DNA of 64,000 bases, taken from Deltaproteobacteria bacterium (lineage in GTDB: Bacteria > Myxococcota_A > Polyangia > Polyangiales > Ga0077539). Both the position numbers and the translations under genes were made by a program. Under the pieces are notes generated by a model. It was not told the DNA's origin. It worked only from the letters and a program-made list of their open reading frames with translations, and made no database searches. Each line of letters starts with the position of its first letter. Within the stretch, counting starts at the first letter, position 1. Of the stretch, positions 43,894 through 51,764 are shown piece after piece. The stretch lies in contig JAUXYJ010000058.1 of the NCBI GenBank assembly GCA_030694465.1, forward strand, positions 62,001 through 126,000. The letters run 5' to 3'.

Positions 43894-45338
43894 CCGTGGT
43901 GGCTCCGAGCGTCGGAGCCTACGCCCTGCGTCGCGCGATGACGAGGGCGATGCTCGGCGCGGCTGCGGATGGAGGGCAAACCCAGGCGCTGGCGCTCGCG
44001 GTCGCGGTCGGCGGGGGGCGTAATGGCGAGCAGTCGGTCGATGGCGGCGGCGTGGCCGGGCTGTCGGCGCAGGGCCTCGTGGTAGGCGCGTCCGGCGGCG
44101 TCCCACTGTTGCAGGGCTTCGAGCGCGCGGCCGAGGTTGATCGCGGGGTTAGGGTCCTCGGGGAGCAGGGTCATGGCTTGCCGCAGGGGGCCCACTGCCG
44201 CTTCGGCGTTGCCGGCGGAGAGGCGCATGGAGCCGAGGCCGTTCCAGGCTTCGCCGACGTGGGGCGAGTGGGTGGTGGCCTGCTCAAACGCGCGCAGGGC
44301 CAGGTCGGTGCGGCCCAAGTGGGCCAGGGTGATGCCGAGGTTGGTCCGCGCGATCGCGTGGTCTGGGTCTCGCGCGAGGGCTTGCCTAAAAGACTCGGCG
44401 GCGCGCTCGTACTGGCCGCTCGCGAGGTCGAGCGAGCCCTGGGCCGCGAGGGGCGTGGCATCACTGGGGCTGAGCTGCGCGGCGCGGACGAGCACGTGGC
44501 GCGCGTTGGGGGCGCCCATTTCGGCGAGGATCACGCCGAGGGCGACCCAGGCTTCGGCGTACTCGGGCGAGGCTCCGAGGGCGCGCTCGAGGGTGGCGCG
44601 GGCCTCGGTGAGCTGCCCTGCTTCGCGCTGGACACGCGCGAGATTGAGTAGTGGTATTTCAGGGTGTCCGTGGGTCGCAATGGCTTGCTCAAGGGCGCTG
44701 CGCGAGCCCACGCGGTCCCCCACGGCGCCGCGGGCGAGGCCGAGAAGATTGAGCACGGGGCCCACCGAGGGCTGCTCGCGGTTGAGGGCTTCGAGGGCCT
44801 CGAGGGCGTCGTGCGAGCGGCCCGCGTCTAAGAGCCACTCGGCGCGCAAAAACGCAGCGCGGCGCAGCACGGGCGGGGGCACATTGCGCAGGCGTCGCAG
44901 GCGCTCGACCGAGCGCTCGGCGGCGACGCGGTCTCCGCGGCCGGCGCTGGCCGCGGCCAACACGAGCAGGGCGTGGGGCTCGTCGGGGACCATGCGCAGG
45001 GCGGCGTCGGCGGACTGGTGCGCGGTGGTGTACTCGCCGCGGTGGAGGGCGTCGAGGGCATCGCAGACCTGTGTGAGGGCGCGGGCTTGCTGAGAGAGGG
45101 TCTCGCCCGCGGCGCTGTCACGCAGCGAGAGAAGCTCGGCGCGCAGGGTGGCGACGGGGAGCTCGTTGAGCTCGTGCCATTGTGCGAGGGCGTGATCGAG
45201 GCGATCGACGCTCTGGGTCATGCGCTGCGAGGCCGAGTGGGCGCTGCGCACGCGCATCACGGCCGCGCTTACAGGGACACAGAGGGCCGCGGCCACTACG
45301 AGAGAGAGAAAAGATCGTCGCACAGTGGGATGAGCCAT
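43890..45338 (-). CDS. TPR-repeat exported or membrane-anchored protein
   Basis: The protein has 482 residues from ATG 45338. The N-terminal hydrophobic segment (FLSLVVAAALCVPVSAAV) is a signal or anchor. From about residue 90 to 440 runs a chain of tetratricopeptide repeats, clearest at EYAEAWVALGVILAEMG, DHAIARTNLGITLAHLGR, HVGEAWNGLGSMRLSAG and NPAINLGRALEALQQW. TPR arrays bind partner proteins; the partner here is not known. The C-terminal 30 residues are basic and His-rich. The DUF3006 gene follows in ATGA overlap. Confidence 0.85.
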   Translation of the reverse strand: MAHPTVRRSFLSLVVAAALCVPVSAAVMRVRSAHSASQRMTQSVDRLDHALAQWHELNELPVATLRAELLSLRDSAAGETLSQQARALTQVCDALDALHRGEYTTAHQSADAALRMVPDEPHALLVLAAASAGRGDRVAAERSVERLRRLRNVPPPVLRRAAFLRAEWLLDAGRSHDALEALEALNREQPSVGPVLNLLGLARGAVGDRVGSRSALEQAIATHGHPEIPLLNLARVQREAGQLTEARATLERALGASPEYAEAWVALGVILAEMGAPNARHVLVRAAQLSPSDATPLAAQGSLDLASGQYERAAESFRQALARDPDHAIARTNLGITLAHLGRTDLALRAFEQATTHSPHVGEAWNGLGSMRLSAGNAEAAVGPLRQAMTLLPEDPNPAINLGRALEALQQWDAAGRAYHEALRRQPGHAAAIDRLLAITPPADRDRERQRLGLPSIRSRAEHRPRHRATQGVGSDARSHHG

Positions 45339-45525
45339 GCAGAGTCCCGTGGATTCTGGCAACAAAACGACAACGTTTGCCCAGCCACGCCTACACAGGG
45401 TCTATGGTGCGCCCGGAACACATCCCTGCGTTGCCCCGTTAGGCCACGCAAGACCAAGCGAAGACCGCAGACTCGACGTGCGCCCTGGTGTGCTCCATGA
45501 GTGTGTGCGGTGAGGACTGCAGAGC

Positions 45526-46875
45526 GTGAGTGCGACGATGACGAGTGCGAGTGCGACCGTGAGCGGGCCTTCGGACGAGGAGCTTCTAAAGGCGATTGCG
45601 GGCAAAAAGAGCCGCTGGGGCTGGGTAGTCTTGCTGGTGCTGCTCGTGGGCGCTGGGGCCGCGGTGGCTTGGCGCATGAAGGGCAAGAAGACCGCGACGA
45701 TTCGGTATCTCACCGCGCGGGTCTCGATGGGCGAGGTGATCGAGAGCATCGAGGCGACCGGGACGGTGCAGCCGGTGCTGCAGGTGACCGTGGGGGCGCA
45801 GGTCTCGGGGCGCGTGCTGCGCTTGCATACGGACTTTAACGCGCGGGTTCATCGTGGAGAATTGCTGGCAGAGTTAGATCCCGAGCCCTTTCAGACGCGG
45901 GTAAACGAGGCGCGGGCGAGCGAGGCGAGCGCGAGGGCTCAGTTAGCGCGGGCGCGGGCAGACTTGGCGCAGCGCGAGCGTGAGTTTGCGCGGGCGCGCG
46001 AGCTGCGTACCCGTGGGCTCAACGCGCAGGCCGAGATGGACCAAGCCATCGGAGCACGAGAGCTTTCGAGAGCGAGCGTGACGGTGGCGCAGGCTGAGAT
46101 CTCGCGGACGCTGGCGACGCTGGCCAACGCGCGGACGCAGCTGACCCTGTCGAGGATCTTGTCGCCCATCGATGGCGTGGTGATCTCGCGGCAGATTGAG
46201 CCTGGGCAGACGGTGGTGACTGGGCTGCAGGCGCCGGTGCTCTTTGTGCTGGCCGAGGATCTTACGCGGATGCGGGTGATGGCCGACGTGGACGAGGCGG
46301 ACATTGGGCGGATGCGCGAGGGGATGACGGTCGAGGCGCGGGTGGATGCTTTTCCGGGCAAAAAGTTTAGGGGGAGGGTGACTGAGCTGCGCTATGGCCC
46401 GACGACGACGGCGGGCGTGGTGACCTATCCCGCGGTGATCGAGGTGCCCAACCCGGACCTCGAGCTGCGGCCCGGGATGACCGCGACGGTCGTGGTGACC
46501 ACGGCCCGCATCGAGAACGCGATGCGCGTGACCAACGCGGCGCTGCGCTATCGGCCCGCGCCCAGCGGGGACAGCGCGCAAGCGGGCGGGCGTCGCGGCG
46601 GTGCGGGCGCTGCGGGCGCGGGTCGAGCGAGTGAAGACGGCGAGGGCAGCGAGCAAGACCGGGCGCACGTGGGCCGGGTGTTTGTGCTGCGCGACGGGCG
46701 GCCGGCGAGGGTGCGCGTGCGCACGGGCGTGAGCGACGGGTCTTACACGGTGGTCGAGAGCAGTGATTTGCGTGACGGCACCGAGGTGGTCACCGACGAG
46801 GTGGACGAGGCTGCGGCGGCCGCGCGGCCGGCCTCGGGTGGCAACCGTGGTGGCGGGCGCAGGGGCGGCCTGTGA
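45526..46875 (+). CDS. MacA/HlyD-type periplasmic adaptor
   Basis: The protein has 449 residues from GTG 45526. One N-terminal helix (WGWVVLLVLLVGAGAAVAW) is followed by the biotinyl-lipoyl half (VTVGAQVSGRVLRLHTDFN), a long alpha-hairpin (about residues 125-195), the second lipoyl half (SPIDGVVISRQIEPGQTV) and beta-barrel domains. Adaptors of this kind link an inner-membrane MacB transporter to an outer-membrane channel. A Gly/Arg-rich low-complexity run interrupts the end (AQAGGRRGGAGAAGAGRA). The stop overlaps the start of the ATPase gene (GTGA). Confidence 0.92.
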   Translation: MSATMTSASATVSGPSDEELLKAIAGKKSRWGWVVLLVLLVGAGAAVAWRMKGKKTATIRYLTARVSMGEVIESIEATGTVQPVLQVTVGAQVSGRVLRLHTDFNARVHRGELLAELDPEPFQTRVNEARASEASARAQLARARADLAQREREFARARELRTRGLNAQAEMDQAIGARELSRASVTVAQAEISRTLATLANARTQLTLSRILSPIDGVVISRQIEPGQTVVTGLQAPVLFVLAEDLTRMRVMADVDEADIGRMREGMTVEARVDAFPGKKFRGRVTELRYGPTTTAGVVTYPAVIEVPNPDLELRPGMTATVVVTTARIENAMRVTNAALRYRPAPSGDSAQAGGRRGGAGAAGAGRASEDGEGSEQDRAHVGRVFVLRDGRPARVRVRTGVSDGSYTVVESSDLRDGTEVVTDEVDEAAAAARPASGGNRGGGRRGGL

Positions 46876-47627
46876 GCGAGGCAGGCGAGCCACGGCCGGT
46901 CATCGAGATTGAGAAGCTCGAGAAGATCTATTCTCAGGGAGAGATCGTGCATCGCGCGCTGCGGGGCGTGTCGCTCACGATTAACTCGGGCGAATTCGTT
47001 GGGATTATCGGCCCCTCGGGCTCGGGCAAGTCCACCCTGATGAACGCGATTGGGTGTCTGGATACGCCTACGCGTGGGAGCTATCGCTTGGCAGGGCACG
47101 ATGTGTCAGGGCTCGACGCGGACGCGCGGGCGCTGGTGCGCAACCGGTTCTTGGGCTTTGTCTTTCAGGGATTTAATCTCTTGGCGCGGACGTCGGCGCT
47201 TGAGAACGTCGAGCTTCCGCTGGTGTACCGGGGGATTTCGCAGCGCGAACGGCACCTCCGCGCGGCCCGAGCGCTCGCGCTCGTGGGCTTAATCGACCGG
47301 CTGCACAACACACCCGCGCAGCTCTCGGGCGGGCAACAGCAGCGTGTAGCCATCGCGCGCGCGCTGGTGACGGACCCTCAGGTGCTCTTGGCCGACGAGC
47401 CGACGGGCAACCTCGACAGCAAGACCACCGAGGATATTCTCTCGCTGATGCAGCTGCTCAACCGCGAGCGCGGGCTGACCATTGTGATGGTCACGCACGA
47501 CCCCGAGGTGGCGCGCTGTGCGAGCCGCTTGATCACCGTGCGCGACGGCTTGATCGAGCGAGACGAGCGAGTGGCCAACCCGAGGCAGGCCGTGCGGCCG
47601 GTGCAGACCGAAGGGCACGCGCCATGA
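46872..47627 (+). CDS. ABC transporter ATPase, MacB/LolD type
   Basis: A 251-residue ATPase with GPSGSGKSTLMNAIG (Walker A), the Q-loop FVFQGFNLL, signature LSGGQQQRVAIARAL, Walker B VLLADEPTGNLDS and H-loop VMVTHDPEVA. It is of the MacB/LolD class that partners FtsX-like permeases and powers mechanotransmission rather than substrate uptake. It starts at GTG in overlap with the adaptor and ends in ATGA overlap with the permease. Confidence 0.95.
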   Translation: MSEAGEPRPVIEIEKLEKIYSQGEIVHRALRGVSLTINSGEFVGIIGPSGSGKSTLMNAIGCLDTPTRGSYRLAGHDVSGLDADARALVRNRFLGFVFQGFNLLARTSALENVELPLVYRGISQRERHLRAARALALVGLIDRLHNTPAQLSGGQQQRVAIARALVTDPQVLLADEPTGNLDSKTTEDILSLMQLLNRERGLTIVMVTHDPEVARCASRLITVRDGLIERDERVANPRQAVRPVQTEGHAP

Positions 47628-48850
47628 TGATGTTCTGGATGGCGGTGCGGTTGGCGCTGCGGTCGCTGGTGCGCAACAAGGTGCGGGCGATGCTCACGGT
47701 CCTGGGGATCTTGATGGGTGTGGCCTCGGTGGTCGCGAGCTCTGCGATCGGTGCGGGCGCCAAAGAGCGCATTGAGTCGCAGTTTGCCTCGCTCGGGGTC
47801 AATGTGCTGATGGTGTGGCCTGGTGCGAGCGCTACCGGCGGCGCGCGCGGGGCAGCGGGCAGCGCGAGTGGGCTGACCGAGGACGACGCGCTTGCTCTGT
47901 CGCGCGAGGTCCCTTCGCTGAGCGCTTCGGCGCCGATTTTGTCTGCGTCGACGCAGGTGGTGTCGGGCTCACGCAACTGGTCTACGCGGGTGTACGGCTC
48001 GACGCTGGATTATTTTAGGGTGCGCGCGTGGCGTACGAGCGATGGCGGGCTGTTTACCGACGCGGATGTGCGCACGAGCGCCAAGGTCTGTGTGATCGGC
48101 GAGACGGTGCGACGCGAGCTCTTTGGCGATGAGTCTGCGCTGGGTCGCACGATGCGCGTGGGGCGCATGCCGTGCACGGTGCTGGGCGTGATGGAGTCGA
48201 AGGGACAGTCGGGCTTTGGGCAAGACCAAGACGACCTGGTGATTGTGCCGCTGAGCACTTTTCGCACGCGGGTGTCTCACCGGCCGGGGCGCGAAATCGG
48301 CTTTGTGATGGCGAGCGCGCGGGACCCTGCGCTGATGTCTCGCGCCGAAGAGGGGATCACGAGGCTCTTGCGGCAGCGGCATCGGTTGAGCGGGACGGAC
48401 GAGAGTGATTTTACCGTTCGCAACATGGCGGACGTGATCAAGAGCTTTGACGAGCAGCGGGCGGCGATCTCGCTGTTGCTCTTGGTGGTCGCGTCGATCT
48501 CGCTCTTGGTGGGCGGCATCGGCGTGATGAACATTATGTTGGTCTCGGTCACCGAGCGGACGCGAGAGATTGGCATTCGTTTGTCCATTGGCGCGCGGTC
48601 GCGGGACATCTTGGCGCAGTTCTTAATCGAGGCGGTGGTGCTGGCCAGCGTGGGCGGCGTGGCCGGCTTAGCGCTCGGCATTGGCGCGAGCTTGATCGTC
48701 GGGATGACGACGAGCTGGACGGTCAAAGTGCAGCCCGAGACCGCGATCTTGGCCGTGGCCGTGGCAGGCGGAATCGGTGTGATCTTCGGGTTTTTTCCGG
48801 CGCGACGGGCGGCCAAGATGGACCCGATCACGGCGCTGAGGCACGAGTAA
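47624..48850 (+). CDS. MacB/FtsX-type ABC permease
   Basis: A 408-residue permease with one N-terminal helix (RNKVRAMLTVLGILMGVASVV), a large periplasmic domain (about residues 45-275) and three C-terminal helices beginning LLLLVVASISLLVGGIGVMNIMLVSVTERTREIGIR, the MacB signature region. With the preceding ATPase and adaptor and the following TolC-like channel it should form a tripartite exporter of peptides, lipids or small molecules. Substrate is unknown. Confidence 0.95.
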   Translation: MMMFWMAVRLALRSLVRNKVRAMLTVLGILMGVASVVASSAIGAGAKERIESQFASLGVNVLMVWPGASATGGARGAAGSASGLTEDDALALSREVPSLSASAPILSASTQVVSGSRNWSTRVYGSTLDYFRVRAWRTSDGGLFTDADVRTSAKVCVIGETVRRELFGDESALGRTMRVGRMPCTVLGVMESKGQSGFGQDQDDLVIVPLSTFRTRVSHRPGREIGFVMASARDPALMSRAEEGITRLLRQRHRLSGTDESDFTVRNMADVIKSFDEQRAAISLLLLVVASISLLVGGIGVMNIMLVSVTERTREIGIRLSIGARSRDILAQFLIEAVVLASVGGVAGLALGIGASLIVGMTTSWTVKVQPETAILAVAVAGGIGVIFGFFPARRAAKMDPITALRHE

Positions 48851-48853
48851 GGG

Positions 48854-50215
48854 ATGCGAGCGATGGGTCAACGATCAGTGTGGGCGTTGCTTGTGACAAC
48901 GCTGGTGGCGGGCACGGCGGGCGCGCAGCCGCAGGCGCGCACAGAAGGGCCCCCGCAGCAGCCGTCAGCGGGCACAGCGCTTACGCTCGCGCAGGTGGTG
49001 AGGCTCGCGTCCGAGCGCGCTCCGGCGGTGCTTGTCGCGGTCGAGCGGACGCGGGTTGCGGCGATCCAGAGTGATATTTCGCGAGCGAATTTGCTGCCTA
49101 CGGTGAGTTTGTCATCGAGCCCGTCGATCAACGTCTCGAACGGAAACTTCGTGGTCGGTGGCGGGCTCCCGAGCATCGGGCAGACGGTGGTCTCGGGCCA
49201 GATCGACGCGACCGCGAGCCTGCGCTGGACCGTGTGGGACTTTGGCCGAACGAGCGCGTCGATCGAGACGGCCGAGAGCGCTGCGCGCGCTACACATCAC
49301 GACGTCGAGAGCGCGCGGCGGAGCGCGATTGTGTCCGCGGTGTCTGCGTTTTATGCGGTCTCGCTCGATCGTGACGCGCTCGAGGCCCTGCGCGCGAGCG
49401 AGGTCCTGCGTGCGCAGAGCCTGCTCGCGGTGACGGGCTTTGTCGAAGCGGGCGCGCGGCCTGAGATCGAGCGCATTCGGGCCGAGGTGTCGCTCGCGTC
49501 GGCGCGGGTCGATGTGGCCAACGCCGAGGTGCAAATGCGCTCGGACCTGGCGGCCCTGGCGGGGGCGCTGGGGCTGGACCCTGTGACCACGGTGCTGGTT
49601 GTTTCGCCTGCGAATTTGGCTGAAATGGACGCGCCTGCGCTTGCGGCTGCGCGGGCGGTGACCGAGCGCCCCGAGGTGCTCGCGTCCCACGAGCGCGTGC
49701 GCCAAGCCGAGCTGCAGGCCAACACCGCGCGCCGAGGGTTTTGGCCCGTGCTAAGCGCCAACGCGAGCGCGAGCGTGCGGTACACCGAGCGCTTTGGTCA
49801 GCCCGGCAGCGGCGTCTCTGAAGTGGGCAACGCGGGGGTCTCGCTCGCGTGGCCGGTGTTTGATGCCACGGTGCGGGCCAACGTGCGCAGCGCCGAGGCG
49901 AACATCGCGGTCGCGCGGATGCAGCAAGCGCAGAGCGAGCTCGCGGTGCGCACCGAGGCGGTGCAAGCGGTGGTCGCGGCGCAGTCTGCGCGGGTGGTGT
50001 ACGAGCAGTCGCAGGTGCTCGTGCGTGGGGCGGACGCGAACTTGGTGCAAGCGCAGGGGCGCTATGAGCTGGGCGCGGGCTCGATGCTTGAGCTTGTCGA
50101 TGCACAGACGGCGCAAGCGCAGGCGCGCACGACGTTGGCGCGCTCGCGGTGGCAGTGGGAGGCTGCCAAGGCGCGCGTGTGGCTGTCGCTGGGGCAGTAC
50201 GAGGCGCTGCGGTGA
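48854..50215 (+). CDS. TolC-like outer-membrane efflux channel
   Basis: The protein has 453 residues with a cleavable signal (WALLVTTLVAGTAGAQ). Two OEP-type halves can be seen: VVRLASERAPAVLVAVERTR opens the first, and helical hairpins such as SARVDVANAEVQMRSDLAAL and ARMQQAQSELAVRTEAVQ follow in both. LVQAQGRYELGAGSMLELVDAQ is a strong family marker. It should be the outer-membrane exit for the MacAB-like pump encoded just upstream. The stop overlaps the GTG of the next ATPase gene. Confidence 0.92.
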   Translation: MRAMGQRSVWALLVTTLVAGTAGAQPQARTEGPPQQPSAGTALTLAQVVRLASERAPAVLVAVERTRVAAIQSDISRANLLPTVSLSSSPSINVSNGNFVVGGGLPSIGQTVVSGQIDATASLRWTVWDFGRTSASIETAESAARATHHDVESARRSAIVSAVSAFYAVSLDRDALEALRASEVLRAQSLLAVTGFVEAGARPEIERIRAEVSLASARVDVANAEVQMRSDLAALAGALGLDPVTTVLVVSPANLAEMDAPALAAARAVTERPEVLASHERVRQAELQANTARRGFWPVLSANASASVRYTERFGQPGSGVSEVGNAGVSLAWPVFDATVRANVRSAEANIAVARMQQAQSELAVRTEAVQAVVAAQSARVVYEQSQVLVRGADANLVQAQGRYELGAGSMLELVDAQTAQAQARTTLARSRWQWEAAKARVWLSLGQYEALR

Positions 50216-51003
50216 CCTCGGTCTTGCGCTTGCGTGACGTGTGTTTTGCGTACGGCTCTCGCGAGGTGCTCAGCGGGGTGTCTCTCTCGATCGGCGCGGG
50301 GACCTTCGTCGCCCTGCTCGGCCCCAACGGCGCCGGAAAGAGCACGCTCTTGCGCATGTTGGCGGGGCTCGCGGTGCCCACCTCGGGCGAGGTCTCGCTG
50401 GGCGAAGCGTCTCTCGCGGGGGTCGCGCGGGGCGAGCGTGCGCGGCGGATCGCGTGGCTCTCGCAGAGCGATCACGTGGTCGAGGGGCTCACGGTGCGGG
50501 CGTACGTGGGGCTCGGGCGCGCGCCGTACACCGCGTGGCACGGAGCGCTCTCGCGGGACGATTTGCAAGAGATTGAGCGCGCGATCGCGTGGGCTCGTTT
50601 GGACACTTTGGCCGAGCGCCCAGTGAGCGGCCTCTCGGGCGGAGAGCTGCGTCGTGCAGCGTTAGCGCGGGTGGTGGCGCAGGGGGCCGAGGTGCTCTTG
50701 TGCGATGAGCCCACGGCGTTTTTGGATCCACGGCAGCAGTGGCAGGTGTGTGAATCGCTCGCGGAGTTGGTGCGTACGCAGGGCAAGACCGTGGTGATGG
50801 TGGTGCATGATCCCGCGATGGCGCTGCGGTATTGTTCGCATGCGGCGCTGGTGTGCGAGGGGAGGCTCTTGGCCTCGGGCGAGGTCGCGCAGGTGCTGGA
50901 CGGGCCGACGCTCTCGCGGGCTTTTGAGGTGCAGGTGCGGGTAGGGCGCGACGAAGAGACCGCGCTTCCGTATGTCTTGACCGTGGGCGACGGGGCTGTG
51001 TGA
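50212..51003 (+). CDS. Orphan ABC ATPase of the FecE/BtuD/HmuV type
   Basis: A 263-residue ATPase from GTG 50212, in GTGA overlap with the TolC-like gene. Motifs: GPNGAGKSTLLRMLAG, signature LSGGELRRAALARVVAQG, LLCDEPTAFLDP and VMVVHDPAMALRYC. Features such as IAWLSQSDHVVEGLTV and LDPRQQWQV place it with the metal-chelate and vitamin B12 importers, not with the MacB class. No matching FecCD-type permease or binding protein lies in the window. Its role in an export operon is unclear; it may serve a permease encoded elsewhere. Confidence 0.9.
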   Translation: MTSVLRLRDVCFAYGSREVLSGVSLSIGAGTFVALLGPNGAGKSTLLRMLAGLAVPTSGEVSLGEASLAGVARGERARRIAWLSQSDHVVEGLTVRAYVGLGRAPYTAWHGALSRDDLQEIERAIAWARLDTLAERPVSGLSGGELRRAALARVVAQGAEVLLCDEPTAFLDPRQQWQVCESLAELVRTQGKTVVMVVHDPAMALRYCSHAALVCEGRLLASGEVAQVLDGPTLSRAFEVQVRVGRDEETALPYVLTVGDGAV

Positions 51004-51015
51004 TCATCCGGGGGG

Positions 51016-51687
51016 ATGGCGAAGTGCATCCGTGTGGGCGTGATGGTGTGGGCGCTGTGCGCGGTCGCGTGCACGAGGCCTGTGGGGCCGGCGACGCAAT
51101 CGGCGAGGCCAAACACAGCGATTGCTGACGTGCGTGAAGCGCGCGATGCGGGCGAAGTGCGTGAGGATGGGGTGAGCGGTGACGCGTGGAGCGTCCGATG
51201 CGGCGACGTCGCCGGGGCGTGGTCTGAGTCCGTGGGCGGGCTGCGCGGGCGGGTGATCACGTCGGGCTCGCGCGCGGATGGCAGCGCCCTGCGGGTCACG
51301 CTTGAGCTGCACAATGAGTCGGTGGCCGAGCGCGTGACGCTGCGCTGGGCTGGGCGCCCCGAGGTGGGCTTTGTGGTGCCCGATCTCGAGGACGCGCAGG
51401 GGGCGAGCGTCCCTGAGCCCGCCTGGCGCTTGCCGGGCAACGAGTTCGGGGTGAATGGCGTGCGGCACATCGCGCCGGGGCAGACGGTGGCGCTGGACTT
51501 CGCGGGCAACTTGTTTGAGCGCGGTGGGCTTGGGCGCATCGTGCGGATCGGGGCGTTTTGGGCGCGCGAGATGCCCCTTGGGGGGCCACAGCGGTATCTC
51601 AGGCTGAGGGTGCCGCAGGCGGTGGGCACGACGGCGGGGCGCGCTTGGACAGGGCCGCTGGTGTTGCCACGGGTGTGTGTGGACTGA
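51016..51687 (+). CDS. Lipoprotein of unknown function (223 aa)
   Basis: The signal MAKCIRVGVMVWALCAVAC gives a probable lipidated Cys19. After a short linker the body is beta-rich (LRVTLELHNESVAERVTLRW, then VVPDLEDAQG and QTVALDFAG), with the look of an Ig-like or intracellular-multicopper-inhibitor-type domain. No active-site motif was seen. It follows the orphan ATPase by 12 bases and may belong to the same operon. A variant copy of the palindromic element (core 51201-51214) encodes CGDVAGA near the linker end. Confidence 0.7.
   Translation: MAKCIRVGVMVWALCAVACTRPVGPATQSARPNTAIADVREARDAGEVREDGVSGDAWSVRCGDVAGAWSESVGGLRGRVITSGSRADGSALRVTLELHNESVAERVTLRWAGRPEVGFVVPDLEDAQGASVPEPAWRLPGNEFGVNGVRHIAPGQTVALDFAGNLFERGGLGRIVRIGAFWAREMPLGGPQRYLRLRVPQAVGTTAGRAWTGPLVLPRVCVD
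51201..51214. repeat. Palindromic element, 14-base form CGGCGACGTCGCCG
   Basis: A shorter copy of the interspersed palindrome inside the lipoprotein gene at 51016, again read as GDVAG. The flanks (TG before, GG after) do not extend the symmetry. Confidence 0.6.
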
Positions 51688-51764
51688 GTGGGACCGCCGC
51701 TAGTGCACATTGCGTCTGCAAGGTACGCAGCGCTCGGTCGCGACTTGGTTTAGACTCTCGCGCA

